A DNA stretch of 5,128 bases from Chloroflexota bacterium (lineage in GTDB: Bacteria > Chloroflexota > Dormibacteria > Dormibacterales > Dormibacteraceae): positions 3,842 to 8,969 of the forward strand of contig VBJE01000115.1 of the NCBI GenBank assembly GCA_005879675.1. The letters run 5' to 3'. The notes beneath the pieces were generated by a model. The model ran no database searches. It was not told the DNA's origin and worked only from the letters and a program-made list of their open reading frames with translations. Below are positions 1 through 5,074 of this stretch, in pieces; positions within the stretch are counted from its first letter, which is position 1, and every line of letters begins with the position of its first letter. The position numbers and the translations under genes are program-made.

Positions 1-1656
1 CCCGACGTGCCACGCCACGTGATCGGCGATCCCGGGCGGCTGCGCCAGGTGCTGTTGAATCTCGCCGGCAACGCCCTCAAATTCACGGCCCACGGCTACG
101 TGCTGCTCGAGGTCGAGTGCCGGAGGCGTACCCGCGACGGCGCCGAGCTGCGGCTCGCCGTGACCGACACCGGAATCGGGATACCCCAAGATAAGCTGCA
201 GCACATCTTCGACAAGTTCACGCAGGTGGACACGTCGACGACACGGCGCTACGGCGGGACCGGCCTTGGCCTGGCCATCAGCCGGGAGCTGATCGGACTG
301 ATGGGCGGCACCCTGCAGGTCGAGAGCCGCCTCGGTGAAGGCTCGACGTTCTGGGCGCAGCTTTGCCTCCCCGGCGCGCCCGACGTGGCCGGCGAGCCGC
401 GGCCGGTGGTGGCCCTCGACGGGCTCCGCGCCCTGATCGTCGACGATAACGCGGTGAACCGTCGCGTCCTTCGCGAGATGCTCGCGCGGTGGCACCTCAG
501 GACCGACGAGATGGACTCGGGCGAGGCGGCGCTGGCCGCGCTGCGAGCCGCCGTGCCGGCGAACGACCCTTACCAGCTTGCCATCGTGGACTTCCACATG
601 CCCGGCATGGACGGCGAAGCCCTGGGCCGGGCGATCAAGTCCGAGCCGCCGATCGCCGACACCGCGTTGATCCTTCTTAGCTCCGTGGCCGTGCGCGGTG
701 AAGGCCGACGCTTCCGCGAGGCTGGCTTCGCGGCCGCGCTCACGAAGCCGGTTCGCGCCTCCCAGCTACTCGACGCCTTGACGGAAACGTGGATCGAGCA
801 CGCCGGCGGGGACGTTGCGACCCGCGTCGAGCATCCGCGCCACCCGGCAAGCGAAACCGGGCGCGGTCACCTCCGGCTCAACGTCCTCGTGGTGGAGGAC
901 AATCCCATCAACCAGCAGGTCGCGTCGGGGATGCTCGGCAAGCTCGGCTGTCACGTCGAGGTGGCCGGCAGCGGTGTCGAGGCGCTCGAGCGTCTTCAGC
1001 GGCACTCCTACGACGTCGTGTTCATGGACTGCGAGATGGCGGAGATGGATGGCTTCGAAGCGACGGCCGAAATCCGGCGGCGCCAGGGCGCCATGCCGCG
1101 CCTTCCGATCGTCGCCATGACGGCGCACGCGATGGACGGCGACCGCGAGCGCTGTCTCGCCGCCGGCATGGACGACTACGTGAGCAAACCGCTGCAGGGC
1201 TCGGCGCTGGAGGCCGTCGTGCGCCGCTGGGCGCCTGCCAGCCGCGACACCGCTCGCACGACGCCGCCGCCGGCCGAGCGGCGGGTGCCGGCGGGCGCGG
1301 TCGTGGACGCCGGCCGCCTCTCCGAGCTGCGCAGCATCCTCGCCGGCGACGGAGACCCGACGACGTTCGTCGGCATGATCGAAGCGTTCCTCGCGGACAC
1401 GGCCATGCGGCTTCAGACGCTGCACCACGGCATCGCGCGTGCCGACGCTGTCGCCACGTACCAGCTCGCGCACGCCCTCAGTGGCAGTCTCCTGAACCTC
1501 GGCATTTCGCGGATGGCTGCGCTCGCCATGACGCTGGAGGATCGCGCGCGTCGCGGCGATATCAGGGATGCGGAGACGCTCGTGGAGCAGCTCGAGGACG
1601 AGTTCGCCGGCGTCCGCGTGGCGCTCGGTCCGGAGCTGAAGGGAGCAAAGCGATGA
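1..1656 (+). CDS. Hybrid sensor histidine kinase, C-terminal part (HATPase-REC-REC-Hpt), 5' truncated by window edge
   Basis: This is the C-terminal 551 codons of a BarA/ArcB-style tripartite kinase that passes phosphate His-Asp-His. The frame is open from base 1, so the true start, sensor and H-box lie to the left; the GTG at 7 is not a credible start because the ATP-binding domain is already under way. Domains by base position: HATPase about 1-380, with N-box NLAGNALKFT (asparagines at 58 and 70), G1 DTGIG at 166 and G2 GGTGLGL at 253; receiver 1 about 420-785, with VDDN, acceptor Asp at 589 in VDFHMPGMDG and Lys at 745; receiver 2 about 880-1240, with VEDN, acceptor Asp at 1027 and Lys at 1186; Hpt about 1305-1630, with phospho-His at 1471 in AHALSGS. 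Two deviations: receiver 2 reads DCEMAEMDG, with Ala where Pro is usual, and the Hpt motif has Ser where Lys is usual (HxLKGS). The TGA stop overlaps the next gene's ATG. The family call is secure; the signal sensed is unknown. Confidence 0.95.
   Translation, partial: PDVPRHVIGDPGRLRQVLLNLAGNALKFTAHGYVLLEVECRRRTRDGAELRLAVTDTGIGIPQDKLQHIFDKFTQVDTSTTRRYGGTGLGLAISRELIGLMGGTLQVESRLGEGSTFWAQLCLPGAPDVAGEPRPVVALDGLRALIVDDNAVNRRVLREMLARWHLRTDEMDSGEAALAALRAAVPANDPYQLAIVDFHMPGMDGEALGRAIKSEPPIADTALILLSSVAVRGEGRRFREAGFAAALTKPVRASQLLDALTETWIEHAGGDVATRVEHPRHPASETGRGHLRLNVLVVEDNPINQQVASGMLGKLGCHVEVAGSGVEALERLQRHSYDVVFMDCEMAEMDGFEATAEIRRRQGAMPRLPIVAMTAHAMDGDRERCLAAGMDDYVSKPLQGSALEAVVRRWAPASRDTARTTPPPAERRVPAGAVVDAGRLSELRSILAGDGDPTTFVGMIEAFLADTAMRLQTLHHGIARADAVATYQLAHALSGSLLNLGISRMAALAMTLEDRARRGDIRDAETLVEQLEDEFAGVRVALGPELKGAKR
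1639..1645 (+). promoter_or_regulatory. Ribosome-binding site of the second kinase, inside the end of the first
   Basis: AAGGGAG lies 7 bases before the ATG at 1653, within the last codons of the upstream kinase. Together with the ATGA stop/start overlap it fixes the downstream start and suggests translational coupling. The much longer upstream extension of the same frame (open from 789) would run antiphase through the first kinase and is not needed. Confidence 0.7.
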
Positions 1657-3170
1657 AGATCCTCATCGCCGAAGACGACGCCGCCTCGCGCACGATCCTG
1701 AGCCAGATCCTGAAGCAGCTAGGGCACGAGGTCATCGTCACCGTGGACGGCGAGCAGGCCTGGGGCATCTTCCTGGCCCAGGACGTGCCCCTGCTGATCT
1801 CCGACTGGATGATGCCGGGGCTCGACGGACTCGAGCTGTGCCGGCGGATACGGGCCGATGGCCGGGCAGCATACACGTACATAATCTTATTGACCGTGCT
1901 CGGCGGGAAGGCGAACTACCTGGAGGCGATGAAGGCGGGCGCGGACGACTTCATCAACAAGCCGTTCGACGCTGACCAGCTCCAGGCGCGCCTCCGGGTG
2001 GCCGAGCGCATCCTGGGCCTGCAGCGCGATCTGACCCGCCTCGAGCTGACCCAGGAGCGGCTCGTTCGTCAGGAGCGGCTCCGCGCGCTCGGCGAGATGG
2101 CGAGCGGCGTCGTCCACGACCTCAACAACGCGCTGGTCCCGATCGTCGGCTACACGAGCATGCTCCTGGTGAGGACGGAGGCGCTCGACGACCGCGCCAG
2201 GGTTCGCGAGCACCTGCAGATGATCGCCACGGCCGGCGAGGATGCCGCGCAGCTCGTGCGCGCGCTGCGCGAGTTCTACCGCCATCGCGACCACGCCGAG
2301 GTCTTCGAGCCCGTGAGCATCAGCGAGTTGCTGGCCACCGCCGTGTCACTCACCGAGCCGAAGTGGCGGGTGCAAACGCAAGCGGCGGGGCGGACGATCC
2401 GGCTGGTGACCGAGCTGCAGGACGCCGGGATCGTGGACGGCAACTCCGCGGAGCTTCGCGACGTGTTCACCAACGTGATCTTCAACGCCGTGGACGCCAT
2501 GCCCGAGGGAGGCACGCTCACGGTGCGGGCGCTGCCGGACTCGGCGACGTCGTCCGCCGTGGCCGAGGTGACCGATTCGGGGACCGGCATGACGCCGGAG
2601 GTGCAGCGACGGTGCTTCGAGCCGTTCTTCACGACGAAGGGCCACGGCGGAACCGGCCTCGGCCTGGCGCGCGTGTACGGCATCATCCAACGGCATCGCG
2701 GGACGATCGAAATCGACAGCGCGCCGGGACGGGGAACGACGATTCGAATCCGGCTGCCACTGCGGATCTTCGGCGAGACGGTCGGTGAACGGCTGCTCGC
2801 AGGCGTGCAGGTCCGGCCGCTCAGCGTCCTGCTCGTCGAGGACGACCCCGTCCCGCTGCAGGTTGTCGAGCGCCTTCTGAGCGGCGACGGCCACACAGTG
2901 TCGACCGCGACGAACGGACTCGAGGCCCTCGAGAAGTTTCAGGTCGGGTGGTTCGACGTCGTCGTGACCGACCACGCCATGCCGGAGATGAGCGGCGCGG
3001 AGCTGGCGGCGATGATCAAGCGCCTCGCGCCGCGCAAGCCCGTCATTGTCATGCTGACCGGGGTTGCCGAAGTTCTGGACGCCAAGGAAAAGCCGCCGGG
3101 CGTCGACATCATTATCGACAAGCCCGTCACTCTTCTGGCCCTTCGCGAGGCCCTCTCAACGGTGAAATAG
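1653..3170 (+). CDS. Hybrid response regulator/histidine kinase (REC-HisKA-HATPase-REC)
   Basis: This 505-aa protein is a soluble kinase with a receiver at each end and no transmembrane segment or PAS/GAF sensor. Residues 1-120 form a receiver with acidic pocket E7-D8-D9, acceptor D51 (SDWMMPGLDG), T81 and K103. A short helical linker (about 118-145) leads to the dimerisation helix, with H155 in the motif VVHDLNN, the form found in NtrB-like kinases. The HATPase domain (about 262-372) has N-box N274/N278, G1 DSGTG at 308-312, F-box F325-F326 and G2 GGTGLGL at 332-338. Residues 390-505 form a second receiver with E396-D397-D398, acceptor D440 (TDHAMPEMSG), T469 and K490. All catalytic and acceptor residues are intact. 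The start overlaps the stop of the upstream Hpt-bearing kinase and has a good ribosome-binding site. I infer that the upstream Hpt can phosphorylate one of these receivers, which would then control this kinase. The output of the C-terminal receiver is not visible here, as no DNA-binding or diguanylate cyclase domain is present. Confidence 0.96.
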   Translation: MKILIAEDDAASRTILSQILKQLGHEVIVTVDGEQAWGIFLAQDVPLLISDWMMPGLDGLELCRRIRADGRAAYTYIILLTVLGGKANYLEAMKAGADDFINKPFDADQLQARLRVAERILGLQRDLTRLELTQERLVRQERLRALGEMASGVVHDLNNALVPIVGYTSMLLVRTEALDDRARVREHLQMIATAGEDAAQLVRALREFYRHRDHAEVFEPVSISELLATAVSLTEPKWRVQTQAAGRTIRLVTELQDAGIVDGNSAELRDVFTNVIFNAVDAMPEGGTLTVRALPDSATSSAVAEVTDSGTGMTPEVQRRCFEPFFTTKGHGGTGLGLARVYGIIQRHRGTIEIDSAPGRGTTIRIRLPLRIFGETVGERLLAGVQVRPLSVLLVEDDPVPLQVVERLLSGDGHTVSTATNGLEALEKFQVGWFDVVVTDHAMPEMSGAELAAMIKRLAPRKPVIVMLTGVAEVLDAKEKPPGVDIIIDKPVTLLALREALSTVK

Positions 3171-3225
3171 TCGTCCGCAATGGGTCAGTGACTCCCTCGC
3201 TTCGCGGCCGCGCGCCGAATGTCAG

Positions 3226-3840
3226 TCAGTCAGACTGCCAAGCGCGGGGCAGGTGCCAGCCGTGGCGAATTGCCATGAAACGAAGTCCAAAGCACAATCC
3301 TCCGCCGACCGCTGCGACGGGCACCGATGGGAGTTGCAGCCTATCGCCAATGACTACGACAGAGGCGCCCGCGAGAGCAGCGACAGCGTAGAGTTCCGCC
3401 CGTAACACTGTCGGGATTTCGGCCACAAGGATGTCGCGCGCGATGCCGCCGCCGACGCCGGTCAGCATGCCGAGCATGATGGCCGCGATCGGCGTAAGAC
3501 CAAATGCAAGGGCTTTCAGTGCACCCGAGACTGCGAAGAACGCCAACCCTGCGCCGTCGAGGATGAGCACCGGCGTCTGGAATCGCGTGGTCGCCGAGTA
3601 CGAGAAAAATACGGTCACGCCGGCGAGAAGCGAGGCGGCGATATAGCGCCAGTCAGCGAGCGCCGCCGGCGGCACCGATCCGATCAGCAGGTCGCGCCCG
3701 ATTCCGCCAAACGTCGCGGCAGCAAATGAGAGTACGAGAATCCCGTAGAGATCGAGGCGGTGCTTGACCGCTGTCATCGCCCCGGTCAGCGCGAAGACGA
3801 ATGTGCCGGCAAGATCCAGCGCCAGCACCAGTGTCTTCAT
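3226..3840 (-). CDS. Trimeric intracellular cation (TRIC) channel family membrane protein (UPF0126, YadS-like)
   Basis: This 204-aa inner-membrane protein has about seven hydrophobic helices (roughly residues 2-24, 31-53, 64-82, 90-112, 117-140, 146-165 and 171-188). The two structural repeats of the family are visible, each carrying a glycine-rich Gly-Gly-x-x-Arg-Asp motif: GGIGRD at 45-50 followed by VPP, and GGGIARD at 130-136 followed by AEIP. Known prokaryotic TRIC proteins form homotrimers that conduct K+ and other monovalent cations; that function is assigned here by family only. The length matches typical family members, so the gene looks intact. The start is the ATG at 3840, with AGGA 5 bases upstream (3849-3846). 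The gene is convergent with the kinase pair, only 55 bases separating the ends. Upstream, a small heptad-repeat frame ends 7 bases before this start, so the two were probably one transcript. Codon use is slightly less GC-biased than in the kinase genes. Confidence 0.93.
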   Translation of the reverse strand: MKTLVLALDLAGTFVFALTGAMTAVKHRLDLYGILVLSFAAATFGGIGRDLLIGSVPPAALADWRYIAASLLAGVTVFFSYSATTRFQTPVLILDGAGLAFFAVSGALKALAFGLTPIAAIMLGMLTGVGGGIARDILVAEIPTVLRAELYAVAALAGASVVVIGDRLQLPSVPVAAVGGGLCFGLRFMAIRHGWHLPRAWQSD

Positions 3841-3845
3841 GAAGG

Positions 3846-3849
3846 TCCT
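3846..3849 (-). promoter_or_regulatory. Ribosome-binding site of the TRIC gene, overlapping the upstream stop codon
   Basis: The minus strand reads TAGGACCTTC and then ATG. AGGA sits 5 bases before the start, and its first two bases are the AG of the TAG that closes the preceding small frame. This arrangement is typical of translational coupling. Confidence 0.6.
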
Positions 3850-4107
3850 ACGGCGCTTTCCGGGAGAGCCAGGCGTGCGTGCCTACCTTCAACGCTTCAA
3901 CACCTGTCTCCAGCGTCGGATGGATCACTGGGGCGAACTGCGGATTGTGATTCGTGGGATGGTTGGAATTATCGACCGCCTTCTCAGAAGCGATAACGCC
4001 GCGCGAGGCCCGCAGCGTTCGTACACGATCCTGCAGTTCGTCATTCGAGCCTGCAGATCGCTCACCTGATCGTCCGCGGGACCCTGCGCTCTCGCCATCC
4101 TCATCAT
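3848..4107 (-). pseudogene. Small heptad-repeat (coiled-coil) protein gene upstream of TRIC, apparently frameshifted
   Basis: Two overlapping minus-strand frames join into one sensible small protein of about 86 aa. Frame one starts at ATG 4107 or, with better spacing, ATG 4104 and reads to AAC at 4038-4036 (…VSDLQARMTN). A frame one base back continues from CTG at 4036 (LQDRVRTLRASRG…) to TAG at 3850-3848. Joined there, hydrophobic residues fall on a strict 3-4 spacing (V, L, M, L, V, L), giving an amphipathic coiled coil. The rest is a polar, His/Asn-rich stretch ending in …HAWLSRKAP. The underlying DNA is an imperfect tandem repeat with one unit of 20 bases and the next of 21, so loss of one base explains the break. 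No slippery heptamer is seen at the junction, so programmed frameshifting is less likely than mutation or sequencing error. A -10 box, a ribosome-binding site and near-overlap with the TRIC start support a real gene. I do not recognise the family. A plus-strand frame over the same DNA is the weaker alternative. Confidence 0.45.
4016..4056 (-). repeat. Imperfect tandem repeat, 20 and 21 base units, encoding heptads
   Basis: On the minus strand two adjacent units both begin CTGCAGG, followed by CTCG in one and ATCG in the other, and both contain ACGAA near their ends. The first unit (4056-4037) is 20 bases and the second (4036-4016) is 21; a more diverged third begins CTGCGGGCC at 4015. At protein level they give LQARMTN, LQDRVRT and LRASRGV. 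The one-base difference in length is exactly the reading-frame break of the surrounding small gene. Confidence 0.55.
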
Positions 4108-4109
4108 CG

Positions 4110-4116
4110 CCCCTCT
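4110..4116 (-). promoter_or_regulatory. Ribosome-binding site of the small heptad-repeat gene
   Basis: AGAGGGG on the minus strand is followed by CG and then ATGATGAGGATG. The GAGG core lies 4 bases from the first ATG (4107) and 7 bases from the second (4104), so the second is the likelier start. Confidence 0.45.
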
Positions 4117-4128
4117 GACTCAGCGCGC

Positions 4129-4134
4129 AGTATA
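4129..4134 (-). promoter_or_regulatory. Possible -10 element for the small gene and TRIC transcript
   Basis: TATACT (five of six matches to TATAAT) sits within an A/T-rich TTATATACTG island in otherwise very GC-rich sequence. Transcription would start near 4122, just before the AGAGGGG ribosome-binding site. No good -35 hexamer is found 16-18 bases upstream, so the call is tentative. Confidence 0.35.
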
Positions 4135-4396
4135 TAAGGAAGGACCTCCGGCGAGGCGCGCGCGCGGCCAACGACCCCTGAGACGTCTGGACGCTCGAGT
4201 GGACGACGGCGCCGCCACCTCCGCGCACCAACGTCGAGATCGTGGCCCTTGTCGCAAGTCGCCGGCCCCTGTGACCTCAAGCACCCGGACGATTCCGATA
4301 GCCCACACGAGTGATTTGCAGCGCCGTCGTCGGACTCGCCCCCGACGAACGTAGGGGCAACCCTCGCCCACGCCGGCCGCATCTCAATGGCGAGAA
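4135..4396. other. Divergent intergenic region without a supported gene
   Basis: This stretch separates the minus-strand TRIC unit from the plus-strand small secreted protein gene. Reading frames here are short or rich in Arg/Pro/Ser/Gly, as expected from random GC-rich sequence. It contains a short alternating GC run (4156-4166) and one perfect 7-bp hairpin, TCGTCGG/CCGACGA (4327-4333 and 4342-4348, 8-base loop). A plus-strand promoter for the gene at 4411 must lie here, but no convincing -35/-10 pair is visible. Confidence 0.5.
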
Positions 4397-4405
4397 GGGA
4401 GGTGA
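4397..4405 (+). promoter_or_regulatory. Very strong Shine-Dalgarno sequence for the small secreted protein
   Basis: GGGAGGTGA contains GGAGGTGA, eight consecutive bases complementary to the usual 16S rRNA 3' tail, and ends 5 bases before the ATG at 4411. It is the strongest ribosome-binding site in the window and is the main reason to believe the short frame that follows. Confidence 0.75.
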
Positions 4406-4410
4406 GGTCA

Positions 4411-4524
4411 ATGAAGCGTATCGCACTGGCAATTCTGCTGGCGCTCGTCGCGTTCGGCGGGGCCACGACCGTGGCGTGGGCGGACGGTGATATGAGCGAC
4501 ATCGCCACCGACGAGGCTCCTTAA
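4411..4524 (+). CDS. Small secreted or membrane-anchored acidic peptide, 37 aa
   Basis: This short frame encodes a classic Sec signal peptide followed by almost nothing. Residues 1-3 (MKR) are the basic n-region, residues 4-18 are a hydrophobic core (IALAILLALVAFGGA), and A22-W23-A24 is a good AxA signal peptidase I site. Cleavage there would leave a 13-residue peptide, DGDMSDIATDEAP, with five acidic residues and no basic ones. If left uncleaved, it would be a single-pass small membrane protein. Support for expression is strong: an eight-base Shine-Dalgarno match upstream and a long GC-rich hairpin starting 8 bases after the TAA. It stands alone, divergent from the TRIC unit and convergent with the hydrolase relic. 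I do not recognise a family. It could also be the surviving 5' end of a longer secreted-protein gene, but the closely placed terminator argues for a complete gene. Function unknown. Confidence 0.6.
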   Translation: MKRIALAILLALVAFGGATTVAWADGDMSDIATDEAP

Positions 4525-4531
4525 AGCGACA

Positions 4532-4578
4532 CTGGCGGCGGTGGGCGGGAGAGAACCTCTCCCCTGCCCACTGGCCAG
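4532..4578 (+). terminator. Long GC-rich hairpin, probable terminator of the small secreted protein gene
   Basis: Three stacked stems share one axis: CTGGC/GCCAG (4532-4536 with 4574-4578), GTGGGC/GCCCAC (4541-4546 with 4566-4571) and GGGAGAG/CTCTCCC (4547-4553 with 4557-4563). They close on a 3-base AAC loop, with a CT bulge on the right and a small internal loop. That is 18 base pairs in all. The following sequence TCTCTCTGCG is only moderately T-rich, so it is not a canonical U-tract, as is common in GC-rich genomes. It begins 8 bases after the stop codon. It could also stop minus-strand transcription coming from the hydrolase relic. Confidence 0.65.
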
Positions 4579-4713
4579 TCTCTCTGCGTGTGTGCGGGAG
4601 ACCGCATCAGCGCCACGAAAGTACCGATCGCGCGTGCACGCGCACATCCGGTCGCCTGTCGTCATCTCACCGAGGAAATCAGCTCCCGTTAGCGCCGCGC
4701 CGGAAGTATCGAC

Positions 4714-5074
4714 GAGGTCTTCGCTTGCATCTGGCGCACGAGCGGCCACGTAGACAAGAGCCGAGACGACAGTTCCTGCCCACGAATGGCCCACAAGAAC
4801 CGTGGGACCATCCTGCAAGGCGAGGATACAATCGCGTTGCGGCGGCGTCGTCCGCAAGCGAGGTGAGTGGATTTTGCACTGCGGTAGCGTTCAGGCCGGC
4901 ACGCTGCGAGCGTTGAATCACTTCAATCCAACAGGACCCGTCCGCGGACGCGCCATGCACCAGTACGACGTTTTTGGCCTTTGCGACGCTCTGAGCGTTC
5001 TCCTCGGGCGGGCGAGGTGAGACGGCGCTCGGGATTCCCGGATCTATTGCCGGAGGTGTCAGGGACGACGTCGG
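4714..5074 (-). pseudogene. Decayed alpha/beta-fold hydrolase (GHSWAG serine hydrolase relic)
   Basis: The minus strand carries the N-terminal half of an alpha/beta hydrolase of the group with a VVLVHGAxADGS oxyanion strand and an NPLTSLADD segment. In one frame, from about 4975, it reads KNVVLVHGASADGSCW and on through AVQNPLTSLADDAAATR. The frame then shifts, and the next reads LALQDGPTVLVGHSWAGT (nucleophile Ser at 4785-4783) and ALVYVAARAPDASEDL to 4714. Treating the T at 4828 (plus-strand A) as a one-base insertion restores a continuous TRLILALQDGP. Compared with what I recall of the family, about nine residues are missing in frame between GTVVS and ALVYVAA. The C-terminal half, with the catalytic Asp and His, is not recognisable in any frame before the terminator hairpin. 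Upstream, TAG at 5077-5075 lies in the same frame with no good start codon after it, so a signal peptide or start may also be lost. The family is confident; that it is inactive is nearly certain if the base calls are right. Confidence 0.8.

Noticed and set aside
789..1652. A long plus-strand reading frame continuous with the second kinase and starting far upstream
   Set aside because: It is antiphase to a domain-rich kinase, its translation is Arg/Ala/Gly/Pro low-information sequence, and the ATG at 1653 has a good ribosome-binding site and begins exactly at the receiver domain.
766..2975. Several minus-strand frames of 135-235 codons opposite the two kinase genes
   Set aside because: They mirror high-GC coding sequence; the plus-strand frames carry complete sets of catalytic motifs, while the minus frames are His/Arg-rich with no recognisable domain.
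3171..3225. Possible bidirectional terminator between the convergent kinase and TRIC genes
   Set aside because: The GGGTCAGTGACTCCC and TTCGCGGCCGCG segments can form only short or bulged stems, and neither strand shows a T-run after them.
3221..3232. Three copies of GTCA in tandem at the TRIC stop codon
   Set aside because: Only 12 bases; too short to interpret.
3764..4069. Plus-strand frame antisense to the TRIC start and the small heptad gene
   Set aside because: It has no ribosome-binding site and runs into the channel gene. Its share of G at first codon position and of G/C at third position is lower than for the opposing minus-strand frame. It remains a weak alternative to the heptad gene.
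4104..4508. Minus-strand frames opposite the intergenic region and the secreted peptide gene
   Set aside because: No ribosome-binding site and no motif; Arg/Ser/Gly-rich composition as expected from random GC-rich sequence.
4630..4643. A 14-base perfect palindrome GCGCGTGCACGCGC
   Set aside because: Palindromes of this length are expected occasionally in GC-rich DNA, and nothing nearby suggests an operator or recombination site.
4408..4713. Continuation of the hydrolase frame past APDASEDL through the terminator hairpin
   Set aside because: A faint D-x7-ER resemblance to the family's C-terminal acid region can be seen, but it is too weak to claim homology, and the frame then runs through the opposing peptide gene.
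4939..4950. A 12-base palindrome CGTCCGCGGACG
   Set aside because: It lies within the hydrolase coding relic and is explained by its codons.
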